DNA of 64,000 nt from Erysipelotrichaceae bacterium NK3D112 (GTDB lineage Bacteria > Bacillota_I > Bacilli_A > Erysipelotrichales > Erysipelotrichaceae): the NCBI GenBank assembly GCA_000701725.1, contig JNJQ01000001.1, forward strand, positions 1 through 64,000, read 5' to 3'. Below the pieces are notes generated by a model that searched no databases, had not been told where the DNA came from, and was given only the letters and a program-made list of their open reading frames with translations. This document shows positions 19,116 to 27,061 of the stretch, one piece after another. The position numbers were made by a program, and so were the translations under genes. How positions within the stretch are numbered: position 1 is the stretch's first letter; every line of letters starts with the position of its first letter.

Positions 19116-19781
19116 ATGATCACGATTGAAGATATTGAACTGCTGAGTGAAGAAGAATTTATCGAAGCAGAAAAGACAGTTGAAAAACTGATTGCCGTCT
19201 GGGAAGTAAAAAATCTAAGAGGAAGGGCAGCTGTTTTCCATGATGATCAGCACATTAACCAGCCCCGCAAAGAGCTCAAGGCCATGGAACATCCCTCATT
19301 TGATGCTGAGGCTGAAATTGCCTTCCGCATGAAGCCGGTAGTCGATTCGCTGGAAGGAAATATGTTGATTCATCCGTTGACAACGCCTGTGATTGAAGTG
19401 GATGATACATGCACAAAGGCAAGAGGCACATGGTGGTCGCTGGGCATCGAAGGTCTTTCGAAATACCGCGAAACACCGATGGCCATTCTTTCTTTGGGAA
19501 TGGTTCCGGGAACCCATGTGAAGATGAAAGGGGAATGGAGAATCCTCTCCGGCAACTGGCAGAGAACAACCAAAAATGAATACCATGCCGGCTGGATCCA
19601 TGACATGCAGGTTACCAATACAAGACCGCCTCTTACAAAAGAGCAGGACAGAAACTTCCTCGGTAAATATGCCTATATGAAAGATGAAATCAGAAAGCCT
19701 GTGCCAAGACCTCCGTACAAAGACACCTGGCAGGAATACCCCGATGAAACCGATCCCTCCTGGCAGTATAAGGATCTCTGA
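19116..19781 (+). CDS. SnoaL/NTF2-like protein, second of a tandem pair
   Basis: Paralogue of the previous gene, 221 residues from ATG 19116. The conserved central block is TTPVIEVDDTCTKARGTWWS, with a GEWRILSGNWQRTTKNEYHAGWIHD strand pair and a C-terminal RPPYKDTWQEYPDE segment like that of its neighbour. The N-terminal part differs (LLSEEEFIEAEKTVEKLIAVWEVKN). The frame is open to a GTG at 19107 and an ATG at 19113, but AAGGTG at 19104-19109 best fits ATG 19116. It is co-transcribed with the first copy. The enzymatic role is unknown; a dehydratase or isomerase on a polycyclic or phenolic substrate is only a guess from the fold. Confidence 0.78.
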   Translation: MITIEDIELLSEEEFIEAEKTVEKLIAVWEVKNLRGRAAVFHDDQHINQPRKELKAMEHPSFDAEAEIAFRMKPVVDSLEGNMLIHPLTTPVIEVDDTCTKARGTWWSLGIEGLSKYRETPMAILSLGMVPGTHVKMKGEWRILSGNWQRTTKNEYHAGWIHDMQVTNTRPPLTKEQDRNFLGKYAYMKDEIRKPVPRPPYKDTWQEYPDETDPSWQYKDL

Positions 19782-19854
19782 TATACGGGCAAAAAAGTGT
19801 CAATGCAATTCAGAATGAATGCGTATTATAATAGACAGGCCTGAGGTAACACAT

Positions 19855-20421
19855 ATGAACGTTTATGACTGGGATAATACCATCTACCGCGGAGATTCCA
19901 CCTTCGGTTTTGTCCGCTGGCTCTATATTCACCGTCCGAAAACACTTCTCTCCATTCCAAGGACCGCTTTCTTCGGACTGCTCTATGGCGTCAAAGCCGT
20001 GAAGAAGCTGACCTTCAAGGAGAATCTCTATCATATGTTCACATTTGTGGATGATATGGATGCGGCGGTGGAGGAATTCACATCATCGCATATGAATCAC
20101 ATCAAGGACTGGTACAGAGAAGCCCAGAAAGACGATGACCTCGTCATTTCCGCATCTCCGGAATTCCTGATCCGCTCTTTCTGCGAGAAAACGGGAATTG
20201 ATACATGTATGGCCTCGGAAGTGGATATCAATACCGGAAAATACAACGGGCTCAACTGCCATGGCAAGGAAAAGGTCAGACGGTTCAATGAGCTCTATGG
20301 CACAAAGGAAATTGAAAAGTTCTATTCGGACTCGTTATCGGACAGTCCGCTTGCGGAAATATCCAAAACCGCATATCTGGTCAAGGGGGATGAACTGAAA
20401 CCCTGGCCGAAGGAGAAGTAA
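19855..20421 (+). CDS. HAD-family phosphatase (phosphoserine-phosphatase-like)
   Basis: Protein of 188 residues starting MNVYDWDNTIYRGDSTFGF. The catalytic DxDxT-type motif is DWDNT (D5, D7), followed by a helical cap region, VISASPEFLI as motif II, and YSDSLSDSPL as motif IV. This is the HAD-IB architecture of phosphoserine-phosphatase-like enzymes. The in-frame ATG at 19819 lies before the promoter-like TATAAT at 19827-19832, so ATG 19855 with GAGGT upstream is preferred. Six bases separate its stop from the next gene, whose ribosome binding site lies in its last codons (operon). Confidence 0.88.
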   Translation: MNVYDWDNTIYRGDSTFGFVRWLYIHRPKTLLSIPRTAFFGLLYGVKAVKKLTFKENLYHMFTFVDDMDAAVEEFTSSHMNHIKDWYREAQKDDDLVISASPEFLIRSFCEKTGIDTCMASEVDINTGKYNGLNCHGKEKVRRFNELYGTKEIEKFYSDSLSDSPLAEISKTAYLVKGDELKPWPKEK

Positions 20422-20427
20422 ACAGCT

Positions 20428-21813
20428 ATGGGATTAACAAAACACTATGATGCGGTTATCATCGGCGGCGGAATCGGCGGCCTGATGTGCGCATACAGAC
20501 TTTCCGAACGCAGACCTGACATGAAGGTTGTCATTCTTGAACGCGGCAAGGATCTGGAAAACAGAAAATGCCCGATCCTGACCGGCGCCGTTTCCAAATG
20601 CATCAAATGCAAGAGCTGCGCGATCATGGAAGGTATGGCCGGAGCAGGCGCATTCAGTGACGGCAAATACAACATCACCACCGAATACGGCGGCTGGCTG
20701 CCCAGAGTCATGGATGAGAAGAAGGTTATGGATTACATCCTGCAGGCCGATTCCATTCTTGTGGAACATGGCGCCCAGAAGGAAGTCTATGAACCTGACA
20801 ATGAACTGAAGACCCTCTGTCTTCAGCATGATCTGCACATGCAGCAGGCAAGAGTCAAGCACCTTGGCACAGATGCCAACTTCGGCACAATGCTGAGACT
20901 GATCTCAGATCTCAAGCAGCGCATTGAAATCATCACCGAAGCCACTGTCACCGATGTGAAAAAGGACACCCGTGAAGTTGTATATGTCAAAAAGAATGAG
21001 GAACACATCATCAGCGGTGATGTCGTCATCTTCGCAGTCGGACGCATCGGCAACCGCATGTTTGAAAAATGGTGTGACAATAACGGCATCTTACGCCATA
21101 ACAACCAGGTGGATATCGGTGTCCGGGTTGAGCTTCCCTATGAAGTCTGGAAGCACTTCTCCTCAAGAATCTATGAGCCCAAGATCATCAACCGCTCCTC
21201 CCACTATGCGGACAGAACCAGAATGTTCTGCTTCAATGAGAGAGGCCATGTTGTCACGGAAAACAGCGACGGCGTCTTAACGGTCAACGGACATTCCTAT
21301 AAGGAAGAGGAAAGAAAATCAGCCAACTCGAACTTCGCGCTTCTTTGTTCCACCAATTTCACCGAGCCGTTCAACGAACCGGTGGAATACGCCCGTGATA
21401 TCGCAGCCCTTGCCAACAAGATTTCCGGCGGCTTTGTACTGGTGCAAAGATATGGCGACCTGATGGCCGGCAAGCGCACAACCGAGCACAGACTCAAAGC
21501 GGGAACCGTCAGACCCACTCTGGATGCAGTTCCGGGAGATCTCTCATTATGCATGCCCAAGCGCCAGCTTGACAACATCGTTGAAACCATTCAGAAACTC
21601 GATGAAATCGCCCCGGGCACAGCCAACTATGACACACTGCTTTACGGTGTTGAGTGCAAATACTACAGCGCCAGACCGGATGTGACCGATTTCGAGCTCA
21701 ACGATGCCAAAGGCATTTACGCCCTGGGCGATGGAGCCGGCTTCACCAGAAGCCTTTCCCAGGCGGCAGCCAACGGACTGATCGTCGCGGATATCATTCT
21801 CAACAGACAGTAA
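20428..21813 (+). CDS. FAD-dependent oxidoreductase (COG2509-like)
   Basis: Flavoprotein of 461 residues. It opens with the FAD-binding GGGIGGLMCAYRL and a VVILERG acidic strand end, then a Cys cluster CIKCKSC near residue 58. The rest matches the uncharacterised FAD-dependent dehydrogenase group COG2509, including SDGKYNITTEYGGWLP and the C-terminal YALGDGAGFTRSLSQAAANG, which closes the FAD site. Substrate unknown. AAGGAG lies in the tail of the upstream HAD gene, so the two are coupled. A hairpin terminator follows. Confidence 0.9.
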   Translation: MGLTKHYDAVIIGGGIGGLMCAYRLSERRPDMKVVILERGKDLENRKCPILTGAVSKCIKCKSCAIMEGMAGAGAFSDGKYNITTEYGGWLPRVMDEKKVMDYILQADSILVEHGAQKEVYEPDNELKTLCLQHDLHMQQARVKHLGTDANFGTMLRLISDLKQRIEIITEATVTDVKKDTREVVYVKKNEEHIISGDVVIFAVGRIGNRMFEKWCDNNGILRHNNQVDIGVRVELPYEVWKHFSSRIYEPKIINRSSHYADRTRMFCFNERGHVVTENSDGVLTVNGHSYKEEERKSANSNFALLCSTNFTEPFNEPVEYARDIAALANKISGGFVLVQRYGDLMAGKRTTEHRLKAGTVRPTLDAVPGDLSLCMPKRQLDNIVETIQKLDEIAPGTANYDTLLYGVECKYYSARPDVTDFELNDAKGIYALGDGAGFTRSLSQAAANGLIVADIILNRQ

Positions 21814-21828
21814 CCAGACAATCATATG

Positions 21829-21862
21829 CGGATTCCTTTCTCACAAAGGGATCCGTTTTTCT
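21829..21862 (+). terminator. Terminator of the HAD/FAD operon
   Basis: Stem CGGATTCCTTT/AAAGGGATCCG with one G-T pair, loop CTCAC, then TTTTTC-TTTTTC. Confidence 0.88.
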
Positions 21863-21880
21863 TTTTCATTTTTTTTCGAA

Positions 21881-22046
21881 AATCTGTGACCTGATCGCCA
21901 AAGAATCTGTGTATGAAGGTGAAAGGGCAAAAGAAAAGCCCGGACAGAAAAAAAGATTTCAAAAAGATGTGACCAGGCACAATCAAAACCTGTGTATGAA
22001 AGTGAAAGGCAAAGAAAAAGCCAAAGGAGAAAGAAAATGTTGAAAT
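21881..22046 (+). repeat. Two imperfect 83-bp tandem copies upstream of the cystatin-like gene
   Basis: TGTGAC at 21885 recurs at 21968, and TGTGTATGAA at 21908 recurs at 21991, both exactly 83 bases apart. The following GTGAAAGG and AAAGAAAAGCC segments also match with small indels. The second copy runs into the ribosome binding site and first codons of the cystatin-like gene. Confidence 0.7.
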
Positions 22047-22384
22047 CAATGATCGCAGGCGCAGCAGTCATCGCCATGTTAACAGGAGCAGCCATGAACA
22101 ATACAGCCAAAACAGAAGAGACGATTGTCGGCGGATGGGAAAAGACAGAAGAGACAGTCATCAATGATGACGCAAAAGCAATCTTCGACGAAGCAACCGA
22201 AAAGCTGATCGGTGTCAATTATGAGGCCATCGAGCTGATCGAGACACAGCTGGTCAACGGAACAAACTACAAGTTCCGCGCAGAAAGCCAGGTTGTCTAT
22301 CCGGGAGCCGAAAAGAAGGAAGCCATCATCACCATCCACAAGGCACTGGACGGAACTGTCACAATTCTCGACATCGAAGCATAA
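22037..22384 (+). CDS. Secreted cystatin-like protease inhibitor
   Basis: Protein of 115 residues with a signal peptide (about 1-20) and a mature domain that reads like a stefin/cystatin. The N-terminal double glycine is VGGW (32-33), followed by the long helix AKAIFDEATEKLIGVNYEAIELIETQ. Then comes the QxVxG hairpin QLVNGTNYKF (71-80), and the strands VVYPGAEKKEAIITIHKALDG. Cystatins block papain-like cysteine proteases by wedging these loops into the active site; a secreted bacterial form could act on host or microbial proteases. GGAG sits eight bases before the ATG. The leader carries an 83-bp tandem duplication, and a terminator-like hairpin lies about 100 bases downstream. Confidence 0.8.
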   Translation: MLKSMIAGAAVIAMLTGAAMNNTAKTEETIVGGWEKTEETVINDDAKAIFDEATEKLIGVNYEAIELIETQLVNGTNYKFRAESQVVYPGAEKKEAIITIHKALDGTVTILDIEA

Positions 22385-22483
22385 TGAAGAGAAGAAAGGA
22401 GAAAGTCTATAAGAAAAAATCAACTGTGCACTGAACATATGCTCGGCAGGATATGTCAGAAAACAGAAAGAGGACAAAGCAAT

Positions 22484-22508
22484 GCGGCATCAGCGGATGC
22501 CGCTTTAA
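22484..22508 (+). terminator. Terminator downstream of the cystatin-like gene
   Basis: Perfect 8-bp stem GCGGCATC/GATGCCGC with loop AGCG, followed by TTTAATATT. The 100 bases before it hold no supported gene. Confidence 0.7.
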
Positions 22509-22596
22509 TATTCAATCACACATGTATATATATGAATCATGAATCTTCTTAAGTGAACACAGATCATTTACAATATTGCCGAAAGGAAATACCAAC

Positions 22597-23418
22597 ATGT
22601 CAAAAATACTCTTTATAGATGTCGATGGAACATTGTGCTCACCAACCCTGAACAGGCCTCCCGAATCAGCGAAGAAAGCGATCCGCGCTGCCTGAGAAAA
22701 CGGACACAAAGTATATATCTGCACCGGCCGTTCCATGGCTGAACTGTATGAGGATATTCTGGAAATCGGCTTTGACGGCATTATCGGCGGCAACGGCTGC
22801 TATGTCGAGGATCACGGCAATGTGATTCTTCATCAGAAGCTCACCGCGGAGGAATGTGCCCATGTGGTTGACTGGTGTCATGAGCGTCATATGGAATTCT
22901 ATCTGGAATGCAATTCCGGACTGTATCCTTCAGAACGATATAAGGAAGTCTCCATTGAGGCAGCTAGGAGAAGGGGAATCAAAAATCCCGAATACGGCGA
23001 ATTCTTTAAACGGATGATCTATGGCGCAAATCCGTACCGCGATGATGTGAACAAGATCAGCTTCCGCCTCAACAGCTGGGAAGACTACCTGGCCGCATGC
23101 GGGGAGTTCAAAGATCTCAAAGTCGGCTGCTGGGGAGGGGATGCCCCCAACTGTTCCCATGGCGATGTATCCCCGCAGGGCATCAACAAAGCCAACGCGA
23201 TCAACAAGCTTCTCGAATATCTTGGCGAAACATCCGAGAACACCATTGCCTTCGGGGATGAGGCGGTTGATATTCCGATGTTTGAATTATGCGGCTATTC
23301 CGTCGCAATGGGCTCGGGCAACCAGAGTGCCAAAGACGCGGCGGATTATATCACCACCGGCACTGATGATGACGGCCTGCTCAACGCCTTTGTTCATCTG
23401 GGTCTGATCACTGAATAA
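22597..23418 (+). pseudogene. HAD (Cof-type) hydrolase with an in-frame TGA at codon 33
   Basis: From ATG 22597, with GAAAGGAAA upstream, the frame reads a Cof-type HAD phosphatase: motif I FIDVDGTL, motif II CTGRS, a C2-type cap, and motif IV FGDEAVDIPMF with the closing SVAMGSGNQSAKDAADYIT. It is broken only by TGA at 22693-22695, between IRAA and ENGHKVYI, where this family normally has Arg; a CGA-to-TGA change explains it. The remaining frame from ATG 22735 lacks motif I and could not be active. TGA is a normal stop for many genes here, so recoding to Trp is unlikely. Confidence 0.85.
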
Positions 23419-23454
23419 CGAAAAGACTGGTCTTATCGATCAATCTTTCTTTAA

Positions 23455-24186
23455 TCAGCCGTGCTGTTTCAGATCCAGCGTGAATGTCTCATGAATCAGG
23501 CTGTGCTCTTTGGCAACCTCGTTTCTTTCTTTGATATCCGCATCATGGATTATATTCGCATTTTCCTCATCCGCCACATAGCTGATATCGATTTCCACCG
23601 TGCAGTCCTCCTCATATCTCAGCATGAACATGAAGCATGGCTTCGGATTGTCTCCTTTCATGTAAGCGGAAATGGGTTTACCCTCAGGATCAAGAAACCG
23701 GCAGGATGTGATTGCTGTGTATGGGTTGAGGTCCTTTCCGGTATATTCAATATAGACGATCGAATCCGGATGCATGCCATCGGAAAACAGCTGCGAATTG
23801 AATACGGTGTAATGAAAATCATTCTGTGTATATTCCGTCTTTGTATAGGCTTTGTTTTCCTCATGGGAATACAGGCCCTGATAGGCAATCTCATCCAGCT
23901 CTTCCATCGTATCGGCGCTGTATGAAATATTGAAAAATCCGTTTGCGTCGTAGAGTTTCTCTTTCCTTGCTTCGGCAAGTCTGACCATGGAAATCACATT
24001 GTATGTGAGCAGCACCGCAATCGCCGTGATCAGGGAAAACTTCCATGGCGGAATGAGTCTGTGTCCTTTTGAGCCTTCCAGAATCCGGTTGATGTTCCGG
24101 TTGTAATACTGACGGTAAAGCAATATGACAATCAGCCATACCAGAATCAGCGACTGGGGCAGAATCAGATAACCGTTTGTTAACAT
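23455..24186 (-). CDS. Membrane protein paired with a LytTR regulator
   Basis: Protein of 243 residues with two membrane segments (about 8-25 and 50-67) and a C-terminal soluble domain of about 175 residues that would lie outside. I do not recognise that domain. It begins only nine bases after the stop of the LytTR gene, with GAGGAGG in between, so the two are one operon. LytTR regulators coupled to a small membrane protein form two-part sensory switches in streptococci, but their membrane partner is a different family (DUF3021). By analogy this one may sense an outside signal and hold the regulator inactive; that is inference. Confidence 0.7.
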   Translation of the reverse strand: MLTNGYLILPQSLILVWLIVILLYRQYYNRNINRILEGSKGHRLIPPWKFSLITAIAVLLTYNVISMVRLAEARKEKLYDANGFFNISYSADTMEELDEIAYQGLYSHEENKAYTKTEYTQNDFHYTVFNSQLFSDGMHPDSIVYIEYTGKDLNPYTAITSCRFLDPEGKPISAYMKGDNPKPCFMFMLRYEEDCTVEIDISYVADEENANIIHDADIKERNEVAKEHSLIHETFTLDLKQHG

Positions 24187-24195
24187 AAAGCCTCC

Positions 24196-24642
24196 TCAGA
24201 TTCCGTATTCCTTCCGGAAAATATCGTAATAGGTGCGGGTGACATCCACCTCTGAGCCGTTACTCAGGGCAAGCGTGAATTTTCTGGTGAAGGCGGCCCG
24301 TATTTTCTTCACCTGCTTTCTGGCGATGATCACCGAATTGGAGATTCTCAGAAACAGGGAAGGGTCCAGTGTTTTTTCAAGATAAGAAAGCCGCTCCGAA
24401 GAATTGAAGGTGCCGTCTTTTGTATGGACCAGCACATCATGTCCAAAGCTTTCAATATAAATCACTTCGCTTACCGGAATGTGCAGATGATCCTTATCCT
24501 GTCTGACTTCCAGCCAGTCGGAATATCCCGAAACGCTGCTCAGAACAAGCGGGGCATCGTCGCTCACTTCGATTCCGTGTTTTTCCAGATCGTTTTTCAC
24601 TTCCTCATATTGGGATGCGGGAATGTTCAGACGTATCTTCAT
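24196..24642 (-). CDS. LytTR-domain DNA-binding regulator
   Basis: Protein of 148 residues with no receiver domain. The N-terminal part (about 1-55) is short and of unknown role. Residues from about 60 onward form a LytTR domain: PVSEVIYIESFGHDVLVHTKDG, RLSYLEKTLDPSLFLRISNSVIIARKQVKKI and LALSNGSEVDVTRTYYDIFRKEY. Such domains bind direct repeats in promoters. GCGGAGG lies before the ATG. It is first in a two-gene operon with a membrane protein, resembling the architecture of LytTR regulatory systems. Two hairpin terminators upstream isolate it from glgA. Confidence 0.92.
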   Translation of the reverse strand: MKIRLNIPASQYEEVKNDLEKHGIEVSDDAPLVLSSVSGYSDWLEVRQDKDHLHIPVSEVIYIESFGHDVLVHTKDGTFNSSERLSYLEKTLDPSLFLRISNSVIIARKQVKKIRAAFTRKFTLALSNGSEVDVTRTYYDIFRKEYGI

Positions 24643-24678
24643 GGCTTCCTCCGCTTATATTTTAAATCAGCTCAAGAA

Positions 24679-24716
24679 TAAAAAAAGCGGACCCGCATAC
24701 AATGCACGGATCCGCT
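24679..24716 (-). terminator. Second terminator downstream of glgA
   Basis: Stem AGCGGACCCGC paired imperfectly with GCACGGATCCGCT, with a run of T on the minus strand after it. Confidence 0.6.
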
Positions 24717-24729
24717 CACACAATGCACA

Positions 24730-24761
24730 GAAAAAGCCGCACGGCTGTGACCGTACGGCTT
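24730..24761 (-). terminator. Terminator of glgA
   Basis: 11-bp stem AAGCCGCACGG/CCGTACGGCTT (one mismatch), loop CTGTGA, followed by T residues on the minus strand. Confidence 0.85.
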
Positions 24762-24775
24762 GAATGATCATCAGA

Positions 24776-26218
24776 TCAGAGGCTGTTGTACATGTCGATG
24801 TACTGTTTTGCGGCCTTGTCCCAGGAGAAGTCCTGTTCCATATCACGCTTTACCAGCGCATCCCATGCCTCAGGCTGGGTGAAGTAGATTTCCTTGGCCT
24901 GGTTGATGCAGTCAAGCAGGATCCACGGATAATATTCCTCAAAGGAGAAACCGGTGCCGGTGCCTTCATATTTGTTATAGGCCTGAACGGTATCCTTGAG
25001 ACCGCCGGTTTCACGGACGATCGGGACAGCGCCATAACGCATGGACATCAGCTGGGTCAGTCCGCACGGTTCGAATCTGGACGGAACGAGCATCGCATCG
25101 GCAGCCGCATAGATCTTTCTGCTTCTCTCATCGGAATACATGATTGAAGAGGATACATTGCCGCGGTGTCTGTCTTCGAAATAGCGGAAGCCGTTCTCAT
25201 ATTCAGGAACACCTGTGCCAAGCAGCACAAACTGTGTGTTGCCGTCAATCAGCTGATCCATGATCGGCAGCAGCAGGTCAAGACCCTTCTGGTCGGTGAG
25301 TCTCGAGATCAGACCGATCATCATCTTGTCCGGATTGACCTCAAGTCCGAGTTCTTCCTGCAGGGCTTTCTTGTTGGCAGCCTTGCCGGCTTTGACGGTT
25401 TCAACATTGTAGTTGGCAAACAGCTTCTTGTCTGTTTCCGGATTGTAGATGTCATAGTCGATGCCGTTGACAATACCAAGCAGCTTATAAGCATGGTAGG
25501 AAGTGACGCCTTCAAGGTTTTCACCGTATTCGGCTGTCTTGATTTCTTCGGCATAGGAGTTTGAAACAGTGGTGATGCGGTCGGAGAAGATCATGCCGCC
25601 CTTTAACATGTTCGCATCCCCGTGCTGGGTCAGCTTGTCATAGGTGAACACATAATCCGGCAGACCGGAGAGATACTGGATTCTTTCGATGGTGTGGATA
25701 CCCTGGAAGCGCAGATTATGGATGGTCATGATGACCTTGGATGTTCTGCCGACTTCGGTATTGGCGAACAGGGTTCTCAGATAGACCGGAACAAGACCTG
25801 CCTGCCAGTCATTGCAGTGGATGACATCAGGGATGAAGCCAATAACGGGAAGGGCAGCCAGAACCGCCTTGTCAAAGTAGATGAACTTCTCGAGGTCATC
25901 CGACATTTCGCTGTACGGATTGCCCCAGCCGAAGAGTTCCTCATTGTCGATGAAATAGCAGATCACTCCGTCAAGATCATACTTCTTGATGCCGACATAC
26001 CATTCCCTGCCGTTGTTGCCGACCTGCATATAGAAGTGGGTGATATACTCCATCTTTTCTTTGTACTGTTCCTTGATGCAGCCGTAAAGCGGCATGATGA
26101 TACGGGCATCGCAGCCTTCCTTGTTCAGCGCACGCGGAAGTGCATACATGACATCGCCGAGACCGCCGGTCTTGGCAAACGGGTAGGCTTCTGAGCCAAC
26201 AAACATGATTTTTTTCAT
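24776..26218 (-). CDS. glgA: Glycogen synthase (ADP-glucose type)
   Basis: GT5 glycosyltransferase of 480 residues. The N-terminal KKIMFVGSEAYPFAKTGGLGDV contains the KTGGL motif that binds ADP-glucose. The second Rossmann domain has GLISRLTDQKG and the retaining-GT Glu in PSRFEPCGLTQLMSMRYG. It extends alpha-1,4-glucan chains from ADP-glucose in the cytoplasm. AGGAG precedes the ATG. It stands alone: no glgB, glgC, glgD or glgP lies in the window, unlike the usual glycogen cluster. Two terminators follow it. Confidence 0.97.
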   Translation of the reverse strand: MKKIMFVGSEAYPFAKTGGLGDVMYALPRALNKEGCDARIIMPLYGCIKEQYKEKMEYITHFYMQVGNNGREWYVGIKKYDLDGVICYFIDNEELFGWGNPYSEMSDDLEKFIYFDKAVLAALPVIGFIPDVIHCNDWQAGLVPVYLRTLFANTEVGRTSKVIMTIHNLRFQGIHTIERIQYLSGLPDYVFTYDKLTQHGDANMLKGGMIFSDRITTVSNSYAEEIKTAEYGENLEGVTSYHAYKLLGIVNGIDYDIYNPETDKKLFANYNVETVKAGKAANKKALQEELGLEVNPDKMMIGLISRLTDQKGLDLLLPIMDQLIDGNTQFVLLGTGVPEYENGFRYFEDRHRGNVSSSIMYSDERSRKIYAAADAMLVPSRFEPCGLTQLMSMRYGAVPIVRETGGLKDTVQAYNKYEGTGTGFSFEEYYPWILLDCINQAKEIYFTQPEAWDALVKRDMEQDFSWDKAAKQYIDMYNSL

Positions 26219-26362
26219 TGTGTTTTTTCTCCTGGTTTGTGAACGATTTCCTTAAGTTAAGTATCTCACAATTCATCCGTAAATTACAGATGATTTGTCC
26301 AAATCGGGTTCGTATGTTCACGTGAAGTGGTATATAATATCTGTGTCAATTTGGAGGACAAA

Positions 26363-26938
26363 ATGGAAAAAATTCTTGTAGAAGTATCCGCACGTCATAT
26401 TCATCTTTCACGTGCCGACATGGATGTTCTGTTCGGTGAAGGCTCCGAACTTCATCCGATCAAGTATCTGAGCCAGCCCGGCCAGTATGCAAGTGAAGAG
26501 AAAGTCACACTGAAGGGCCCCAAGGGCACAGCCGGTGTCAGAGTTCTCGGACCGCTGCGTAAGGAAACTCAGGTTGAACTGTCTCTGACAGATGCACGCT
26601 CCCTCGGCGTCAAGGCTATGATCCGTGAGTCCGGTGTTCTTGACGGAACAACCGGCGGACTGACAGTCGTCGGCCCTAAGGGCGAAATCGCTCTTGACAG
26701 AGGCGTCATCGCTGCGAAGCGCCACATTCATATGACACCCGCTGATGCTGAAAAGTTCGGCGTCAACAATGGTGATGTCGTTGCGGTCAAGGTTGTCACA
26801 GACGGCCGTTCAGTTGTCTTCGCTGACACTGTTGTCCGTGTTTCCGACAGCTACTCACTCGCTATGCACATCGACACCGATGAAGCAAATGCGGCTGCCA
26901 TTTCCGGCACAGCTGAAGGCGAAATCGTCGCTTTCTGA
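26363..26938 (+). CDS. pduL: Phosphate propanoyltransferase (PduL-type phosphotransacylase)
   Basis: Protein of 191 residues with two PduL halves, each carrying a zinc-binding His motif: ARHIHLS near the start and KRHIHMTP near residue 115. It also has GPKGTAGVRVLGPLRKETQVELSLTDAR. It transfers an acyl group between CoA and phosphate. With no microcompartment genes nearby it probably works as the housekeeping acetate-forming phosphotransacylase in place of Pta, an inference. An in-frame ATG at 26327 lies at a TATAAT (26333-26338), whereas GGAGG seven bases before ATG 26363 decides the start. It is monocistronic. Confidence 0.95.
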   Translation: MEKILVEVSARHIHLSRADMDVLFGEGSELHPIKYLSQPGQYASEEKVTLKGPKGTAGVRVLGPLRKETQVELSLTDARSLGVKAMIRESGVLDGTTGGLTVVGPKGEIALDRGVIAAKRHIHMTPADAEKFGVNNGDVVAVKVVTDGRSVVFADTVVRVSDSYSLAMHIDTDEANAAAISGTAEGEIVAF

Positions 26939-26962
26939 TCAGCTGATATTAACTGAACATGG

Positions 26963-26996
26963 GAACAGCTCCACGCAGCTGTTCTCTTTTTTTTCT
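26963..26996 (+). terminator. Terminator of pduL
   Basis: Perfect 8-bp stem GAACAGCT/AGCTGTTC with loop CCACGC, then CTTTTTTTTC-type T tract. Confidence 0.92.
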
Positions 26997-27061
26997 TTAT
27001 ATTCTGCCCGTAAGTTATAAAACAATAGAACAGCCGCGTCTTTTGGTACTAAAATGAATTT

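Noticed and set aside
21881-22046. CRISPR array or short-repeat array
   Set aside because: Only two imperfect 83-bp copies in direct contact, no spacers, no cas genes; no CRISPR array was seen anywhere in the window.
22693-22695. Selenocysteine or Trp recoding of the in-frame TGA in the HAD gene
   Set aside because: No redox or conserved Cys position, and TGA ends many intact genes in this window; a point mutation is simpler.
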